From: Oscillospiraceae bacterium
GTDB lineage: Bacteria > Bacillota > Clostridia > Oscillospirales > Oscillospiraceae
Assembly: GCA_015068035.1 (NCBI GenBank)
Contig: SVLI01000009.1
Location: 1-64,000 of the forward strand
DNA length: 64,000 nucleotides
Direction of reading: 5' to 3'
The notes under the pieces are model-generated. The model did not search any database and was not told where the DNA came from. It was given only the letters and a program-made list of their open reading frames with translations. Position 1 is the stretch's first letter; each line of letters begins with the position of its first letter. The position numbers were made by a program, and so were the translations under genes. This document shows positions 42,407-50,810 of this stretch, piece after piece.

Positions 42407-43189
42407 ATGTTCCGCAAAAGAGTTATTGCGCTTGTGCTTTGCCTGCTGGCTCTGCTTTCTCTGGCGGCCTGTGGAGAAAAGCGCAGCGGCTATTATATCA
42501 CCTCTGTCGGGCTGGATGCCCGCACAATCGCCGTGAGCTGCCGGGAGGGAGACCCGCTGTTTGAAACGCTGTATGCCGCAACGCAGGTGCGCATTGCCGA
42601 CGGTACGGCAGCGCAGCTTTCCACCCGCTGGTTTGGAGAAAACCTTGTGAATATGGAAGGGAAGATTGACGCGCTAAGCGGCATGGAAATCCAGCCGGGG
42701 CGCGTTCTGGTTGTCGGTTACGATCCATCCACTATGCCGCTTTCGGGCAGGGATGCCAAGGAAGAACCGCTGGGCTTTGATGTGGAGTTTGCAAAAAGCG
42801 TCTGCGAGCTGCTCGGCTGGGAGTACCGCGCCATTCCGATCTCTTCGCAGGATCTTGCCATTGAACTTGCCAGCGGAGAGGTGGACTGCGTCTGGGGTGG
42901 TATCGGCGCTGCATCCGACGCGGGCGTGCAGTCGTTCACTTATATGGAAACGGAATATGTCCTTGTTTCAAGGCGCGATGCGCGTGTGAAAAAGGCCAAA
43001 GCCGTTAAGGATAAGTCGGTTTGCTATCCGCAGTTTGCCGAGGGCGCAGCGGAGACGCTGGAGATTGCAGACAGGGCCGCAACGGCGGTTGCGCTTGGGG
43101 ATACGGAGGCCTGCGTGGCGGCGCTGCAGAGCGGACGCTGTGATGCGGTGCTCACGGACAGCATCGCCGCGGCATATTATGCCAGATAG
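42407..43189 (+). CDS. Second substrate-binding lipoprotein, differently permuted
   Basis: Start at ATG 42407 behind ACGGAGG gives 260 residues with lipoprotein Cys22 (SLAAC). Residues 33-79 resemble the C-terminal end of an SBP_bac_3 protein (TIAVSCREGDPLFETLYAA; ADGTAAQLSTRWFGEN). Residues 98-190 resemble its N-terminal lobe (RVLVVGYDPSTMPLS; PLGFDVEFAKSVCELLGW; VDCVWGGIG; YVLVSRRD), and 191-260 its second lobe, ending at AALQSGRCDAVLTDSIAAAYYA. In a normal family member that last motif is followed by what is here the N-terminus. The breakpoint differs from that of the first binding protein. It probably serves the same transporter or a relative. Confidence 0.8.
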   Translation: MFRKRVIALVLCLLALLSLAACGEKRSGYYITSVGLDARTIAVSCREGDPLFETLYAATQVRIADGTAAQLSTRWFGENLVNMEGKIDALSGMEIQPGRVLVVGYDPSTMPLSGRDAKEEPLGFDVEFAKSVCELLGWEYRAIPISSQDLAIELASGEVDCVWGGIGAASDAGVQSFTYMETEYVLVSRRDARVKKAKAVKDKSVCYPQFAEGAAETLEIADRAATAVALGDTEACVAALQSGRCDAVLTDSIAAAYYAR

Positions 43190-43223
43190 CCTTTGTATAA
43201 AATTACAAATTCCGCGTAAATGC

Positions 43224-43252
43224 TTGAAAGCGGAAAAGAAGTGCGGTATGAT
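43224..43252 (+). promoter_or_regulatory. Sigma-A promoter of the corrinoid protein gene
   Basis: TTGAAA (43224-43229), 17-base spacer, TATGAT (43247-43252), about 60 bases before the start. Confidence 0.8.
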
Positions 43253-43315
43253 AACAACAACAAACTGTGTATCGGGTAAACGGTGCGCAGAATATAGAAT
43301 TGGAGGATAATACCT

Positions 43316-43942
43316 ATGCTTAACGCAGTAGCAAGTGCTGTCGAGTCCGGCAAGCTGAAGAAGATCGAAGGCATCGTGCAGGAGGCCGTCGACGCTGGCG
43401 TTCCCGCTGGTGAGATTCTGGACACCATGATCGCCACCATGGGCGTTGTTGGTGACAAGTTCCAGCGCAACGAGATTTTCGTTCCCGAGATGCTGGTTGC
43501 CGCTCTGACCATGAAGAAGGGCGTTTCCGTCATTCAGCCCCTCCTCGCTGGCGATGCCGGCGCGAAGTACGGCAAGTTCATCCTGGGCACCGTCGCTGGT
43601 GACCTGCATGACATCGGCAAGAACCTCGTCGGCCTGATGGTCGAGTCCGCTGGCTTCGAGGTCATCGACCTTGGCGTCGACGTGCCCGCCGAGAAGTTCG
43701 TTGAGGCGATCAAGGCCAACCCCGACTGCAAGGTCGTTGGTGTTTCCGCCCTGCTGACCACCACCATGGAAGCCATGAAGGTCACTGTCGAGGCCATCAA
43801 GGCTGCCGGCCTGTGCTCTCAGGTTAAGATCATGGTTGGTGGCGCCCCCATCACCCCCGAGTTCGCCGCCGAGATCGGTGCGGACGCTTACACTCCCGAT
43901 GCCGGCTCCGCCGCGCAGAAGGCTGTCGAGCTCGCTCAGTAA
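43316..43942 (+). CDS. Corrinoid (cobalamin-binding) methyltransferase shuttle protein
   Basis: A 208-residue protein of the MtaC/MtbC/MttC and MetH-like corrinoid group: a helical cap (about 1-85) and a Rossmann-type B12-binding domain (about 88-205). H98 in GDLHDIGKNLV is the lower axial cobalt ligand of the DxHxxG signature; VSALLTTT and VGGAPIT are the usual nucleotide-loop contacts. It accepts a methyl group from a substrate-specific methyltransferase and passes it on. Codon use is strongly biased toward C-ending and GCC/CTG-type codons, hinting at high expression. TTGGAGGA precedes the ATG; it is transcribed alone. Confidence 0.93.
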   Translation: MLNAVASAVESGKLKKIEGIVQEAVDAGVPAGEILDTMIATMGVVGDKFQRNEIFVPEMLVAALTMKKGVSVIQPLLAGDAGAKYGKFILGTVAGDLHDIGKNLVGLMVESAGFEVIDLGVDVPAEKFVEAIKANPDCKVVGVSALLTTTMEAMKVTVEAIKAAGLCSQVKIMVGGAPITPEFAAEIGADAYTPDAGSAAQKAVELAQ

Positions 43943-43965
43943 TCGAACAGTTCTGACAAAATTGA

Positions 43966-44001
43966 AAACAGGGTGGATTATTCCACCCTGTTTTTGTTTT
44001 G
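43966..44001 (+). terminator. Intrinsic terminator of the corrinoid protein gene
   Basis: AAACAGGGTGGA and TCCACCCTGTTT pair perfectly around TTAT, followed by TTGTTTTG. Confidence 0.92.
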
Positions 44002-44016
44002 TCTGCAAAGACGCGA

Positions 44017-44298
44017 TTAGAACCATTTCCTCTTCCTGTCCGGCTTGCAGCGTTGGCATTCTCCGGGTATGTTCACCAGGATGATGTCCTTTCCGATGCG
44101 TTCGATGCAGCCCCAGGGCAGGTAAAAATCGTCCTCATGCCCAAGTAGCCCGAAAAAGCGATAGGGCCCCGGAACGATCAGCGCGGTGACTCTTCCGTCC
44201 TTTGTGTCCAATTCCGCGTCGCTGACATAACCCAAACGAAATCCGGTGCAGACGTTGATGACTTCTTTACAGTGAAGCTCTGCAATGCGGCAGAACAT
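44017..44298 (-). CDS. YlmC/YmxH-family sporulation-associated PRC-barrel protein
   Basis: A 93-residue protein with a PRC-barrel fold: RIAELHCKEVINVCTGFRLGYVSDAELD, then GRVTALIVPGP and the WGCIERIGKDIILV segment, all typical of the YlmC/YmxH group conserved in spore-forming Firmicutes. The exact function is not established. A Cys-x2-Cys near the end (ECQRCKPDRKRKW) is followed by a basic tail. The ATG is directly adjacent to a long hairpin that contains its GGGGGG ribosome site. Confidence 0.85.
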   Translation of the reverse strand: MFCRIAELHCKEVINVCTGFRLGYVSDAELDTKDGRVTALIVPGPYRFFGLLGHEDDFYLPWGCIERIGKDIILVNIPGECQRCKPDRKRKWF

Positions 44299-44341
44299 AG
44301 CGCTCCCCCCTCATAATTCAAGGATATGAGAGGGGAGCGCT
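44299..44341 (-). promoter_or_regulatory. Hairpin covering the ylmC-like gene's ribosome site
   Basis: On the minus strand AGCGCTCCCCTCTCATA pairs with TATGAGGGGGGAGCGCT, one bulge, loop of about 9 bases; the start codon follows at once. The stem either ends the upstream NlpC gene's transcript (no T-run follows) or masks the ribosome site. Confidence 0.6.
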
Positions 44342-44374
44342 TATCATACGGATTTAATTGTCAGAAGATCCATA

Positions 44375-45268
44375 TCAGTTGGCAATGCGCCGTGCGCCAT
44401 AGTAATGGCTGTTGTAATAATTCTCGCTGAGCGAATTGATCGTTACGTAGCCGGCACCGGAGGAGGCGTGGATGAATTTTCCGTCGCCAATGTAGAAGCC
44501 GACATGGCCGATCTCGGTGTAGCTGCCGTTCCAGAAGCAGATGGCATCGCCGGGCTGCAGGTTCTGACGATCCACATAGACACCGTTGTAATAGATGGAG
44601 GCGGCGGTCCGGTTGATGTTGTAGCCGTTGAGCTTGCAGCAGTAGTAGACGAGACCCGAGCAGTCAAAGCCATAGGGTGAGGTGCCCGCCCAAACGTAGG
44701 GAACGCCGATATACTGCATGGCGGTGTCCACAAACTTCTGTCCATCATTTCTAATGATGGGAGCTGCGGTCGTCTGCTTGTTGAGCGTGACGTAATCACT
44801 GTAAACGTAGCCGTTGATGCCGCCCAGCTCGACGCAGTACCACGCGCCGCTCACGCCGAGAATCTTGAGATTCGTGCCGGTGCTGTAGTGGCCGAGAATC
44901 TGACTGTCCAGACTTGCTCCGGCGCGCAGACGCACGCCGTAACCCTTGATCGTGCCCGTTCCCAGCTCGGCGCTGTTGAGCGTATCGGCGTGATTCAGAT
45001 AATCCGCGGACATGTAGCCCTCTGTTCCGTTGTAGATGACCTTATACCAGTTGTCGGCGCGCCGCTCCTGTACGATGACAGGCTGGTTGCGGTAAGCGAC
45101 TGTTGTGATCGCCGAGCCGGTGTTCGGCTCGCTGCGAAGGTTGAGCGCGCTGGCTGTTACGACCGCGCCGCCATCCGTCGTGGCAAAGGCACTGCCTGCA
45201 AGCAGTGTGCAGCAGCAAATTGTGAGGAGCAGAATCCTGCCAAAAGTTTTCTTCCAATGTTTTTTCAT
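44375..45268 (-). CDS. Exported SH3b - NlpC/P60 peptidoglycan endopeptidase
   Basis: A 297-residue secreted wall hydrolase. Signal peptide about 1-29 (cleavage near AFA-TT), two bacterial SH3 domains (about 33-93 and 100-165), then an NlpC/P60 catalytic domain (about 180-297) with the nucleophile Cys in YGFDCSGLVYYC, the first His in EIGHVGFYIGDG and the third polar residue in FIHASSGAG. It should cut stem peptides between D-Glu and the third residue, which in this lineage is diaminopimelate (dapF and dapL are nearby). GGGAAG lies before the ATG. Confidence 0.92.
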   Translation of the reverse strand: MKKHWKKTFGRILLLTICCCTLLAGSAFATTDGGAVVTASALNLRSEPNTGSAITTVAYRNQPVIVQERRADNWYKVIYNGTEGYMSADYLNHADTLNSAELGTGTIKGYGVRLRAGASLDSQILGHYSTGTNLKILGVSGAWYCVELGGINGYVYSDYVTLNKQTTAAPIIRNDGQKFVDTAMQYIGVPYVWAGTSPYGFDCSGLVYYCCKLNGYNINRTAASIYYNGVYVDRQNLQPGDAICFWNGSYTEIGHVGFYIGDGKFIHASSGAGYVTINSLSENYYNSHYYGARRIAN

Positions 45269-45287
45269 AAACCCACTTCCCGTTTCT

Positions 45288-45317
45288 CGAGCGGCACACT
45301 TCCCGATGCACCGCTCG
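45288..45317. repeat. Inverted repeat between NlpC gene and upstream ORF
   Basis: CGAGCGG and CCGCTCG pair over 7 bp with a 16-base loop. On the minus strand, where both neighbours lie, there is no T-run; on the plus strand GTGTTTTTCTT follows. Confidence 0.4.
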
Positions 45318-45330
45318 GTGTTTTTCTTAT

Positions 45331-45624
45331 TTAGTGCTGCGCAAGCGCACGTTCAAGCCATACGCTGGCGACGTCCATCGCGGCGAAGAGACTATCCTTC
45401 TCGCTCTTCTTGACCACGCGATCCCGGCTCTTGAGGTCGGGCGCTGTGAGCTGAAGCTGGACGGAGACTTTCGTTGCAACATCCAGATCCTTGACCTTCT
45501 TGGTTTCCAGCACCTGCATCATGATGATATATTTATCCGACATGCTGCCAAAGTAAATCAGATTGTCCTTGCGGCGCAGAGGATGACCGCGGTACTCCAG
45601 CATGGTTTCAGACTGTTTTGCCAT
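45331..45624 (-). CDS. Conserved-looking hypothetical protein
   Basis: A 97-residue soluble protein without a family I recognise. TAGGAG precedes the ATG. The sequence is regular: MLEYRGHPLRRKDNLIYFGSMSDKYIIMMQVLETKK, a basic middle (KSRDRVVKKSEKDSLF) and a helical end (AAMDVASVWLERALAQ). The first half reads like two or three beta strands. It stands between the NlpC gene and a purine-rich intergenic tract; the ordered composition and good ribosome site make it a likely real gene. Confidence 0.75.
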   Translation of the reverse strand: MAKQSETMLEYRGHPLRRKDNLIYFGSMSDKYIIMMQVLETKKVKDLDVATKVSVQLQLTAPDLKSRDRVVKKSEKDSLFAAMDVASVWLERALAQH

Positions 45625-45724
45625 TGACTATCACTCCTATCAGGAAAATGTAACCGAATTGTAACATAATGTCTCCCTAACGTCAACATTTTTTTACTAA
45701 TCTGATGTGTTCAATCGGTTCAAA

Positions 45725-45880
45725 AACGGGAAAAATGGGAAAATTTTGGGAAAGTGGGAAGAAAAAACGGGGAAATTGCAAAATTGTGGGAAGAAAAACG
45801 GGTCGCGGGAAAGGAAAAAACCTAAGGGAAGCGCGGGGAAATGGAAACAAAAACGAAACGGGAAGCGCGGGGAACAGGGG
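45725..45880. repeat. Polypurine tract downstream of recG
   Basis: About 155 bases of almost pure purine on the plus strand, made of repeated GGGAAA-like blocks, including two copies of GGGAAGCGCGGGGAA (near 45829 and 45863). It is downstream of recG on its own strand and contains no supportable gene. Confidence 0.75.
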
Positions 45881-45885
45881 CTGTA

Positions 45886-47943
45886 TCAGTTGAACTGGCC
45901 GTTTTGCACAGCGAGCAGACGCTCTACCTGCGCGCGAAGTGGCGCATGTTCCGGCAGCGACAAACCGGGGTCGCGGTCGAGAACGGCTTTGGAGGCGTTC
46001 TGCGCGCTGGTCAGCACGTCCATATCCGTACAAAAATCGGCGATGCGCATTTCCGGCAGACCGTGCTGCCGCTGGCCGAAGAAATCACCGGGGCCGCGAA
46101 TGCGCAAATCCTCGCTGGCGATGCGGAAACCATCCGTTGTCTCGTGCATGACGGACAGGCGCTTGCGCGCCTCCTCGCTGCTTGCACCGGACACGAGCAC
46201 GCAGTAGCTCTTGTGCTGCCCGCGCCCCACGCGGCCGCGCAGCTGGTGCAGCTGGCTCAGACCAAAGCGGTCGGCGTTTTCCACAATCATCAGCGCGGCA
46301 TTCGGAACGTCCACGCCCACCTCGATCACGGTGGTGGACACGAGCACGTCCATCTCGCCCCTGGAGAAACGGAGCATGATGTCCTCTTTGTCGCGGGGCT
46401 TCATGCGGCCGTGAATGCAGCCGATGCGCAGATCGGGCAGATGTTTTTCCTGCAGTTCAAGGGCGAAAGCCTCTGCGGATTTGACGTTTTCGGGCAGCGA
46501 CTCGCTCTCTTCAACCATGGGGCAGACAACGAAAACCTGCCGTCCTTCGCCGACCAGCTTGCGGATGAAGGCGTTGAGCCGTGCGCGGTAACGCTCGTCC
46601 ACAACGAAAGTATCCACCTTCTGCCGGCCCGGCGGCAGCTCGTCGATGACGGAAATGTCCAGCTCGCCGTAGATCATCAGCGCGAGCGTGCGCGGGATGG
46701 GCGTTGCGGACATAACCAGTGTGTGCGGGCGTTCGCCTTTCTGTCCGAGCGTGTTGCGCTGTTCGACGCCGAAACGGTGTTGTTCATCGGTGATGACGAG
46801 CGCGAGATCGCGAAAACACACATCTCCGGTCAGCAGCGCGTGCGTGCCGACGGCGACATCAACCTCGCCGCTTTGCAGCGCCTCGCGCGCGAGGCGCTTT
46901 TGCTTTGCGGTCATGGAACCTGTCAGCAGAAGAACGCGCATGCCAAAGGGCTTGAGCAGGGAACTGAGCGTGCGGAAATGTTGCTCGGCGAGAATCCCCG
47001 TCGGCGCCATGAAGGCGGCCTGCTTTCCGCATTTGCAGCAGGCCCAGATGCAGGCGGCGGCGACAAGCGTTTTGCCGCTGCCGACGTCACCCTGAACGAG
47101 ACGGTTCATCGGTGCGCCGGAGGCCATGTCCCGCAGCGCATCGTTCACCGCGCGCTGCTGCGCGGCGGTTGGCGAAAAAGGAAGTGAGGCATAAAATTCC
47201 TGCGGCGATACCTCCGGCAGCGGTGCGCACGGCTCTTTTGCCCGGCGGCCACGCAGGAAGCCAAGCGCGCAGGTGAGTGTGAACAGCTCCTCAAAGATCA
47301 GCCGCCGGCGCGCGATGTCCAGCGCAGAGTAATCTGCGGGGAAATGGATGTTTTCGTAAGCGTAGAGCGCGTGACAGAGCTGGTATTGTTCCCGTGTGCT
47401 TTCGGGCAGCGCTTCGGGCAGCTTGTCACCGCAGGCGGCAAGTCCGCTGCGCACGGCGTCCGCAATCAGCTTTTGCGAGATGCCGGAGGAAAGCCGGTAG
47501 ACCGGCATGATCCTGCCCGTGACCCGCCCGGCAGATGCTTCGGCTTCAAAGAGCGGGTTGATCATCGTCAGCCGCTGCGCGGTGCCGCCGAGCTTGCCGT
47601 AAAACACATAGCTCTCGCCCCTGTGAAACTGGGTTTTGTAGTAACTTTGGTTGAAGTAGGTCACGTCAACCGCGCCGCCCTCGTCCACAATGCGGAATTT
47701 CAGAAGCTCCATGCCGCGACGGACATGGCTGAGAACGGGTTCGTTTGCGATGATTGCGCGGATGCAGACGGTCTCGTCCGGCAAACACTCGGCAATCGGC
47801 TTGAAGCTTGTTCGGTCTTCGTAAGCGCGCGGGAAATAACCCACAAGAGAGCCAAGGTCCGTGACGCCGAGCTTGGAGAGCAGTTTGGCGCGCTTTTCTC
47901 CGATGCCTTTGATATACTGCACGCTCGTGTTTAGCTCCGCCAC
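45886..47943 (-). CDS. recG: ATP-dependent DNA helicase RecG
   Basis: Remodels stalled replication forks and branch-migrates Holliday junctions. Start set at the GTG at 47943 behind GGAAGGGAGGG, giving 685 residues, the normal size; the open frame upstream lacks family similarity. An N-terminal helix-hairpin-like start (VQYIKGIGEKRAKLLSKLG), an OB-fold wedge domain (about 60-160), a DEAD-like motor with Walker A GDVGSGKT, ITDEQHRFG box, then the second RecA lobe with the RGRVGRG arginine motif and LHQL. Transcribed away from the membrane-protein gene at 48153. Confidence 0.95.
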   Translation of the reverse strand: MAELNTSVQYIKGIGEKRAKLLSKLGVTDLGSLVGYFPRAYEDRTSFKPIAECLPDETVCIRAIIANEPVLSHVRRGMELLKFRIVDEGGAVDVTYFNQSYYKTQFHRGESYVFYGKLGGTAQRLTMINPLFEAEASAGRVTGRIMPVYRLSSGISQKLIADAVRSGLAACGDKLPEALPESTREQYQLCHALYAYENIHFPADYSALDIARRRLIFEELFTLTCALGFLRGRRAKEPCAPLPEVSPQEFYASLPFSPTAAQQRAVNDALRDMASGAPMNRLVQGDVGSGKTLVAAACIWACCKCGKQAAFMAPTGILAEQHFRTLSSLLKPFGMRVLLLTGSMTAKQKRLAREALQSGEVDVAVGTHALLTGDVCFRDLALVITDEQHRFGVEQRNTLGQKGERPHTLVMSATPIPRTLALMIYGELDISVIDELPPGRQKVDTFVVDERYRARLNAFIRKLVGEGRQVFVVCPMVEESESLPENVKSAEAFALELQEKHLPDLRIGCIHGRMKPRDKEDIMLRFSRGEMDVLVSTTVIEVGVDVPNAALMIVENADRFGLSQLHQLRGRVGRGQHKSYCVLVSGASSEEARKRLSVMHETTDGFRIASEDLRIRGPGDFFGQRQHGLPEMRIADFCTDMDVLTSAQNASKAVLDRDPGLSLPEHAPLRAQVERLLAVQNGQFN

Positions 47944-48152
47944 AGGCTGCCCTCCCTTCCGGTTTTTATTCCTATATTTAATAAGATAACACAGTGCAAC
48001 AGAAAAAGCAAAGCAATTTGCGTCGAGCGGCGGCGGAATGCACATTCGCTCTTGAATTCGCGCGGCAGTTCGGGTAAAATGATAGACACGGCTTTTTGCC
48101 GCACAATTCCGGTTTCGCTTTGCGCAGACCGGAGAACGGAAAGGGACAGATC

Positions 48153-48530
48153 ATGGCATACGTATTTCTTATCCTTGCGATATATTGCATATTCATCTCG
48201 ATCCGGCGTTTTTCCGGAAAAAAGCTGCCCGTGTACGTGGCAAAGGATCCGGATCTCTCGCGCGGACAGATTGCGTTCTGGGGCCGCAACAACGGCTATT
48301 CGATGCTGTTCTGGGCGGGCTTTTCCGTGACGATGAGCGCGTGGATGCTGTTTGGCCATTGGGTCATCCTGATCCCGCTTGTGCTTTTGGCTGTGGGCGG
48401 TTTCTTCTTTTCCCTGCGCGGCTCCAATGCGCTGCGCAACAGAACCGGCAAATACGATGCGCCGGAAGATAAAAAGCCGGGAAAAGGTGTTGCCGTGCGC
48501 AAAAAGAAGAGAAAAAAGAAAAAGAAATAA
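48153..48530 (+). CDS. Small two-helix membrane protein with Lys-rich tail
   Basis: Start at ATG 48153 behind AAAGGGAC gives 125 residues. One helix starts at residue 2 (MAYVFLILAIYCIFISI), a loop of about 30 residues follows (KDPDLSRGQIAFWGRNNGYSM), then two close hydrophobic stretches (about 50-90) and a very basic C-terminus (KKKRKKKKK). I do not recognise a family. It lies just upstream of dapF on the same strand but with a gap of nearly 150 bases. Confidence 0.65.
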   Translation: MAYVFLILAIYCIFISIRRFSGKKLPVYVAKDPDLSRGQIAFWGRNNGYSMLFWAGFSVTMSAWMLFGHWVILIPLVLLAVGGFFFSLRGSNALRNRTGKYDAPEDKKPGKGVAVRKKKRKKKKK

Positions 48531-48677
48531 AAAGGCAGAGGCTTTGGTGGAAACGCGATGCGATTTGTCGCTCCGCGGAGCTTCTTTCGATTGCAGCAAC
48601 GGAATATATCTGATGCATTGCAATAGTATTTTATCTGTGACGGATTACGTGGCATTCTGCTTTGGAGGCGGCGCAAC

Positions 48678-49520
48678 ATGAAATTTACAAAAATGCAGGG
48701 CGCTGGGAATGACTATGTTTATATCAACTGCCTTGCGGAGAATTTGCCGGAGGAGGCGCGAAGCGCGCTCGCGGTGAAGCTTTCAAACCGGAATTTTGGC
48801 ATTGGCAGCGATGGGCTGATCTGCATCTGCCCGTCCGACAAGGCGGACTTCCGGATGGACATGTATAATGCGGACGGTTCGCGTTCCGGCATGTGCGGCA
48901 ACGGCATCCGCTGCGTGGGAAAATATGTCCACGACCGCGGGCTGACAGACAAGACCGAACTTGTAATCGAAACCGGAGCCGGTCTGCGCAGGCTGTCGCT
49001 TACGCTGACGGACGGGCAGGTCAGCGCGGTGACGGTGGATATGGGCGCGCCGATCTTTACGCCGGCGGAGATCCCGGTTCTTGCCGAGGGGGAGAGTTTC
49101 ATTGCCCAAACTGTAGAGGTGGATGGGCGTGCGTGGAAGGTGACGGCGCTTTCCGTTGGCAATCCGCATGCAGTCGTCTTTGTGGAAGAGGATGTGGAGA
49201 CGCTTGACCTGCTGCGGCTTGGGCCGCTGTTTGAGCATCATCCGCTGTTTCCGCAGCGCGTGAACACGGAATTTGTGAATGTCCTGCCGGACGGAAGGCT
49301 GAAAATGCTTGTCTGGGAGCGCGGGAGCGGCGAAACGCTGGCTTGCGGCACAGGCGCCACGGCAACGCTTGTTGCTGCCACGCTCTGCGGCTATGCCGAC
49401 GGAGAGGCGGACGTTCTTCTGCGCGGCGGCATGCTGCACATCCGCTGGGACCGCGAAAGCAACACGGTATATATGACCGGCCCCGCCGCCTTTGTGTTTG
49501 ACGGCGAGCTTTGCCAATAG
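48678..49520 (+). CDS. dapF: Diaminopimelate epimerase
   Basis: Epimerises LL- to meso-diaminopimelate for peptidoglycan and lysine. The 280-residue protein has both catalytic cysteines in context: MCGNGIRC (first) and ACGTGATA (second), along with [12 protein letters not shown] at the start and GNPHAVVFV in the middle. GGAGGC precedes the ATG. The following gene is dapL, so the pair supplies meso-DAP by the aminotransferase route. Confidence 0.95.
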   Translation: MKFTKMQGAGNDYVYINCLAENLPEEARSALAVKLSNRNFGIGSDGLICICPSDKADFRMDMYNADGSRSGMCGNGIRCVGKYVHDRGLTDKTELVIETGAGLRRLSLTLTDGQVSAVTVDMGAPIFTPAEIPVLAEGESFIAQTVEVDGRAWKVTALSVGNPHAVVFVEEDVETLDLLRLGPLFEHHPLFPQRVNTEFVNVLPDGRLKMLVWERGSGETLACGTGATATLVAATLCGYADGEADVLLRGGMLHIRWDRESNTVYMTGPAAFVFDGELCQ

Positions 49521-49558
49521 GCCGACATTTCGGTGCACAGAAAAGGGAGCTGAACAAA

Positions 49559-50767
49559 TTGATTAAAATCAACCAGAACTATTTGAAGCTGCCGGGAGGC
49601 TATCTGTTCCCGGAGATCGGCCGCCGTGTGCGTGCCTTTGAAAATCCGTCCAAGCCGCTGATCCGCCTCGGCATCGGCGATGTCACGCGGCCGCTTGCGC
49701 CGGCTGTGATTGAGGCCATGCACAAGGCTGTTGAGGAGATGGGCCATAAGGATACGTTCCGCGGCTACTGTGAGGAGACCTGCGGCGCTTACGATTTCCT
49801 CCGCTTCGCCATCCGAGACGATTACCTGCGGCGCGGCGTGGACATTGCCGACGATGAGATCTTTGTCTCTGACGGTGCGAAGAGCGACTGCGGCAATATT
49901 GGGGATATTCTGGATGCGGACAACGTCGTTGCCGTGTGCGACCCCGTGTACCCCGTCTACGTGGACACAAGCGCCATGGCCGGCCGCGCGGGCGAATACA
50001 ACGGCACGCACTGGACAAATCTGATCTATATGCCCTGCACGGCGGAAAACGACTTCATTCCCGAACTGCCCGAGCGCGTGCCGGACATTATTTATCTTTG
50101 CTTCCCGAACAACCCCACGGGCGCGGTCGCAACGAAGGAGCAGTTGAAGCTTTGGGTGGATTATGCCCGCAGTCACGGCTCGCTGATTCTGTATGACGGC
50201 GCTTACGAGGCCTTTATTTCCGAGCCGGATATTCCGCACAGCATTTTCGAGATTGAGGGTGCGAAGGAATGCGCGATCGAGTTCCGCTCCTTCTCCAAAA
50301 CGGCGGGCTTCACCGGCACGCGCTGTGCGTATACGGTGATTCCGAAAGCGCTTGAGCTCGGCGGCGGAAACCTCAATGCTATGTGGAATCGCCGGCAGAG
50401 CACGAAATTCAACGGCGTGCCCTATGTGATTCAGCGCGCTGCGGAAGCCACGCTCACGGAAGCCGGCCGCGCACAGACGCAGGAGACGATCCGCTACTAT
50501 ATGAATAATGCCAAGGTGATCCGGGACGGACTTTCCAAGGCGGGATTGCAGGTTTACGGCGGCGTCAACGCGCCCTATATCTGGTTCCGCACGCCGGACG
50601 GGATGGATTCCTGGAAGTTCTTTGACCGGCTGCTGTACGAGGCTTGTGTGGTTACAACACCGGGTGCGGGCTTTGGCCCGAGCGGCGAGGGCTATATCCG
50701 CGTGACCGCGTTCGGGGATGCGGAGGCAACCTATGAGGCGGTGGAGCGCATCCTCTCCGTCATGTAA
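49559..50767 (+). CDS. dapL: LL-diaminopimelate aminotransferase
   Basis: Converts tetrahydrodipicolinate directly to LL-diaminopimelate, bypassing the succinyl/acetyl steps. Start set at the TTG at 49559 behind AAGGGAG, because family members begin with the sequence [16 protein letters not shown]; this gives 402 residues, the usual length. PLP lysine lies in [24 protein letters not shown] and [11 protein letters not shown] are the characteristic fold-type I motifs; [12 protein letters not shown] is DapL-specific. Located directly after dapF. Confidence 0.94.
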   Translation: MIKINQNYLKLPGGYLFPEIGRRVRAFENPSKPLIRLGIGDVTRPLAPAVIEAMHKAVEEMGHKDTFRGYCEETCGAYDFLRFAIRDDYLRRGVDIADDEIFVSDGAKSDCGNIGDILDADNVVAVCDPVYPVYVDTSAMAGRAGEYNGTHWTNLIYMPCTAENDFIPELPERVPDIIYLCFPNNPTGAVATKEQLKLWVDYARSHGSLILYDGAYEAFISEPDIPHSIFEIEGAKECAIEFRSFSKTAGFTGTRCAYTVIPKALELGGGNLNAMWNRRQSTKFNGVPYVIQRAAEATLTEAGRAQTQETIRYYMNNAKVIRDGLSKAGLQVYGGVNAPYIWFRTPDGMDSWKFFDRLLYEACVVTTPGAGFGPSGEGYIRVTAFGDAEATYEAVERILSVM

Positions 50768-50810
50768 GTAAAGCACCGGAAAAACAGGAAAAAGCTGGAG
50801 GTATTACCGT

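Noticed and set aside
48096-48152. Upstream extension of the small membrane protein
   Set aside because: The ATG at 48153 has a better ribosome site and begins a clean membrane helix; the extension is unlike a signal or helix.
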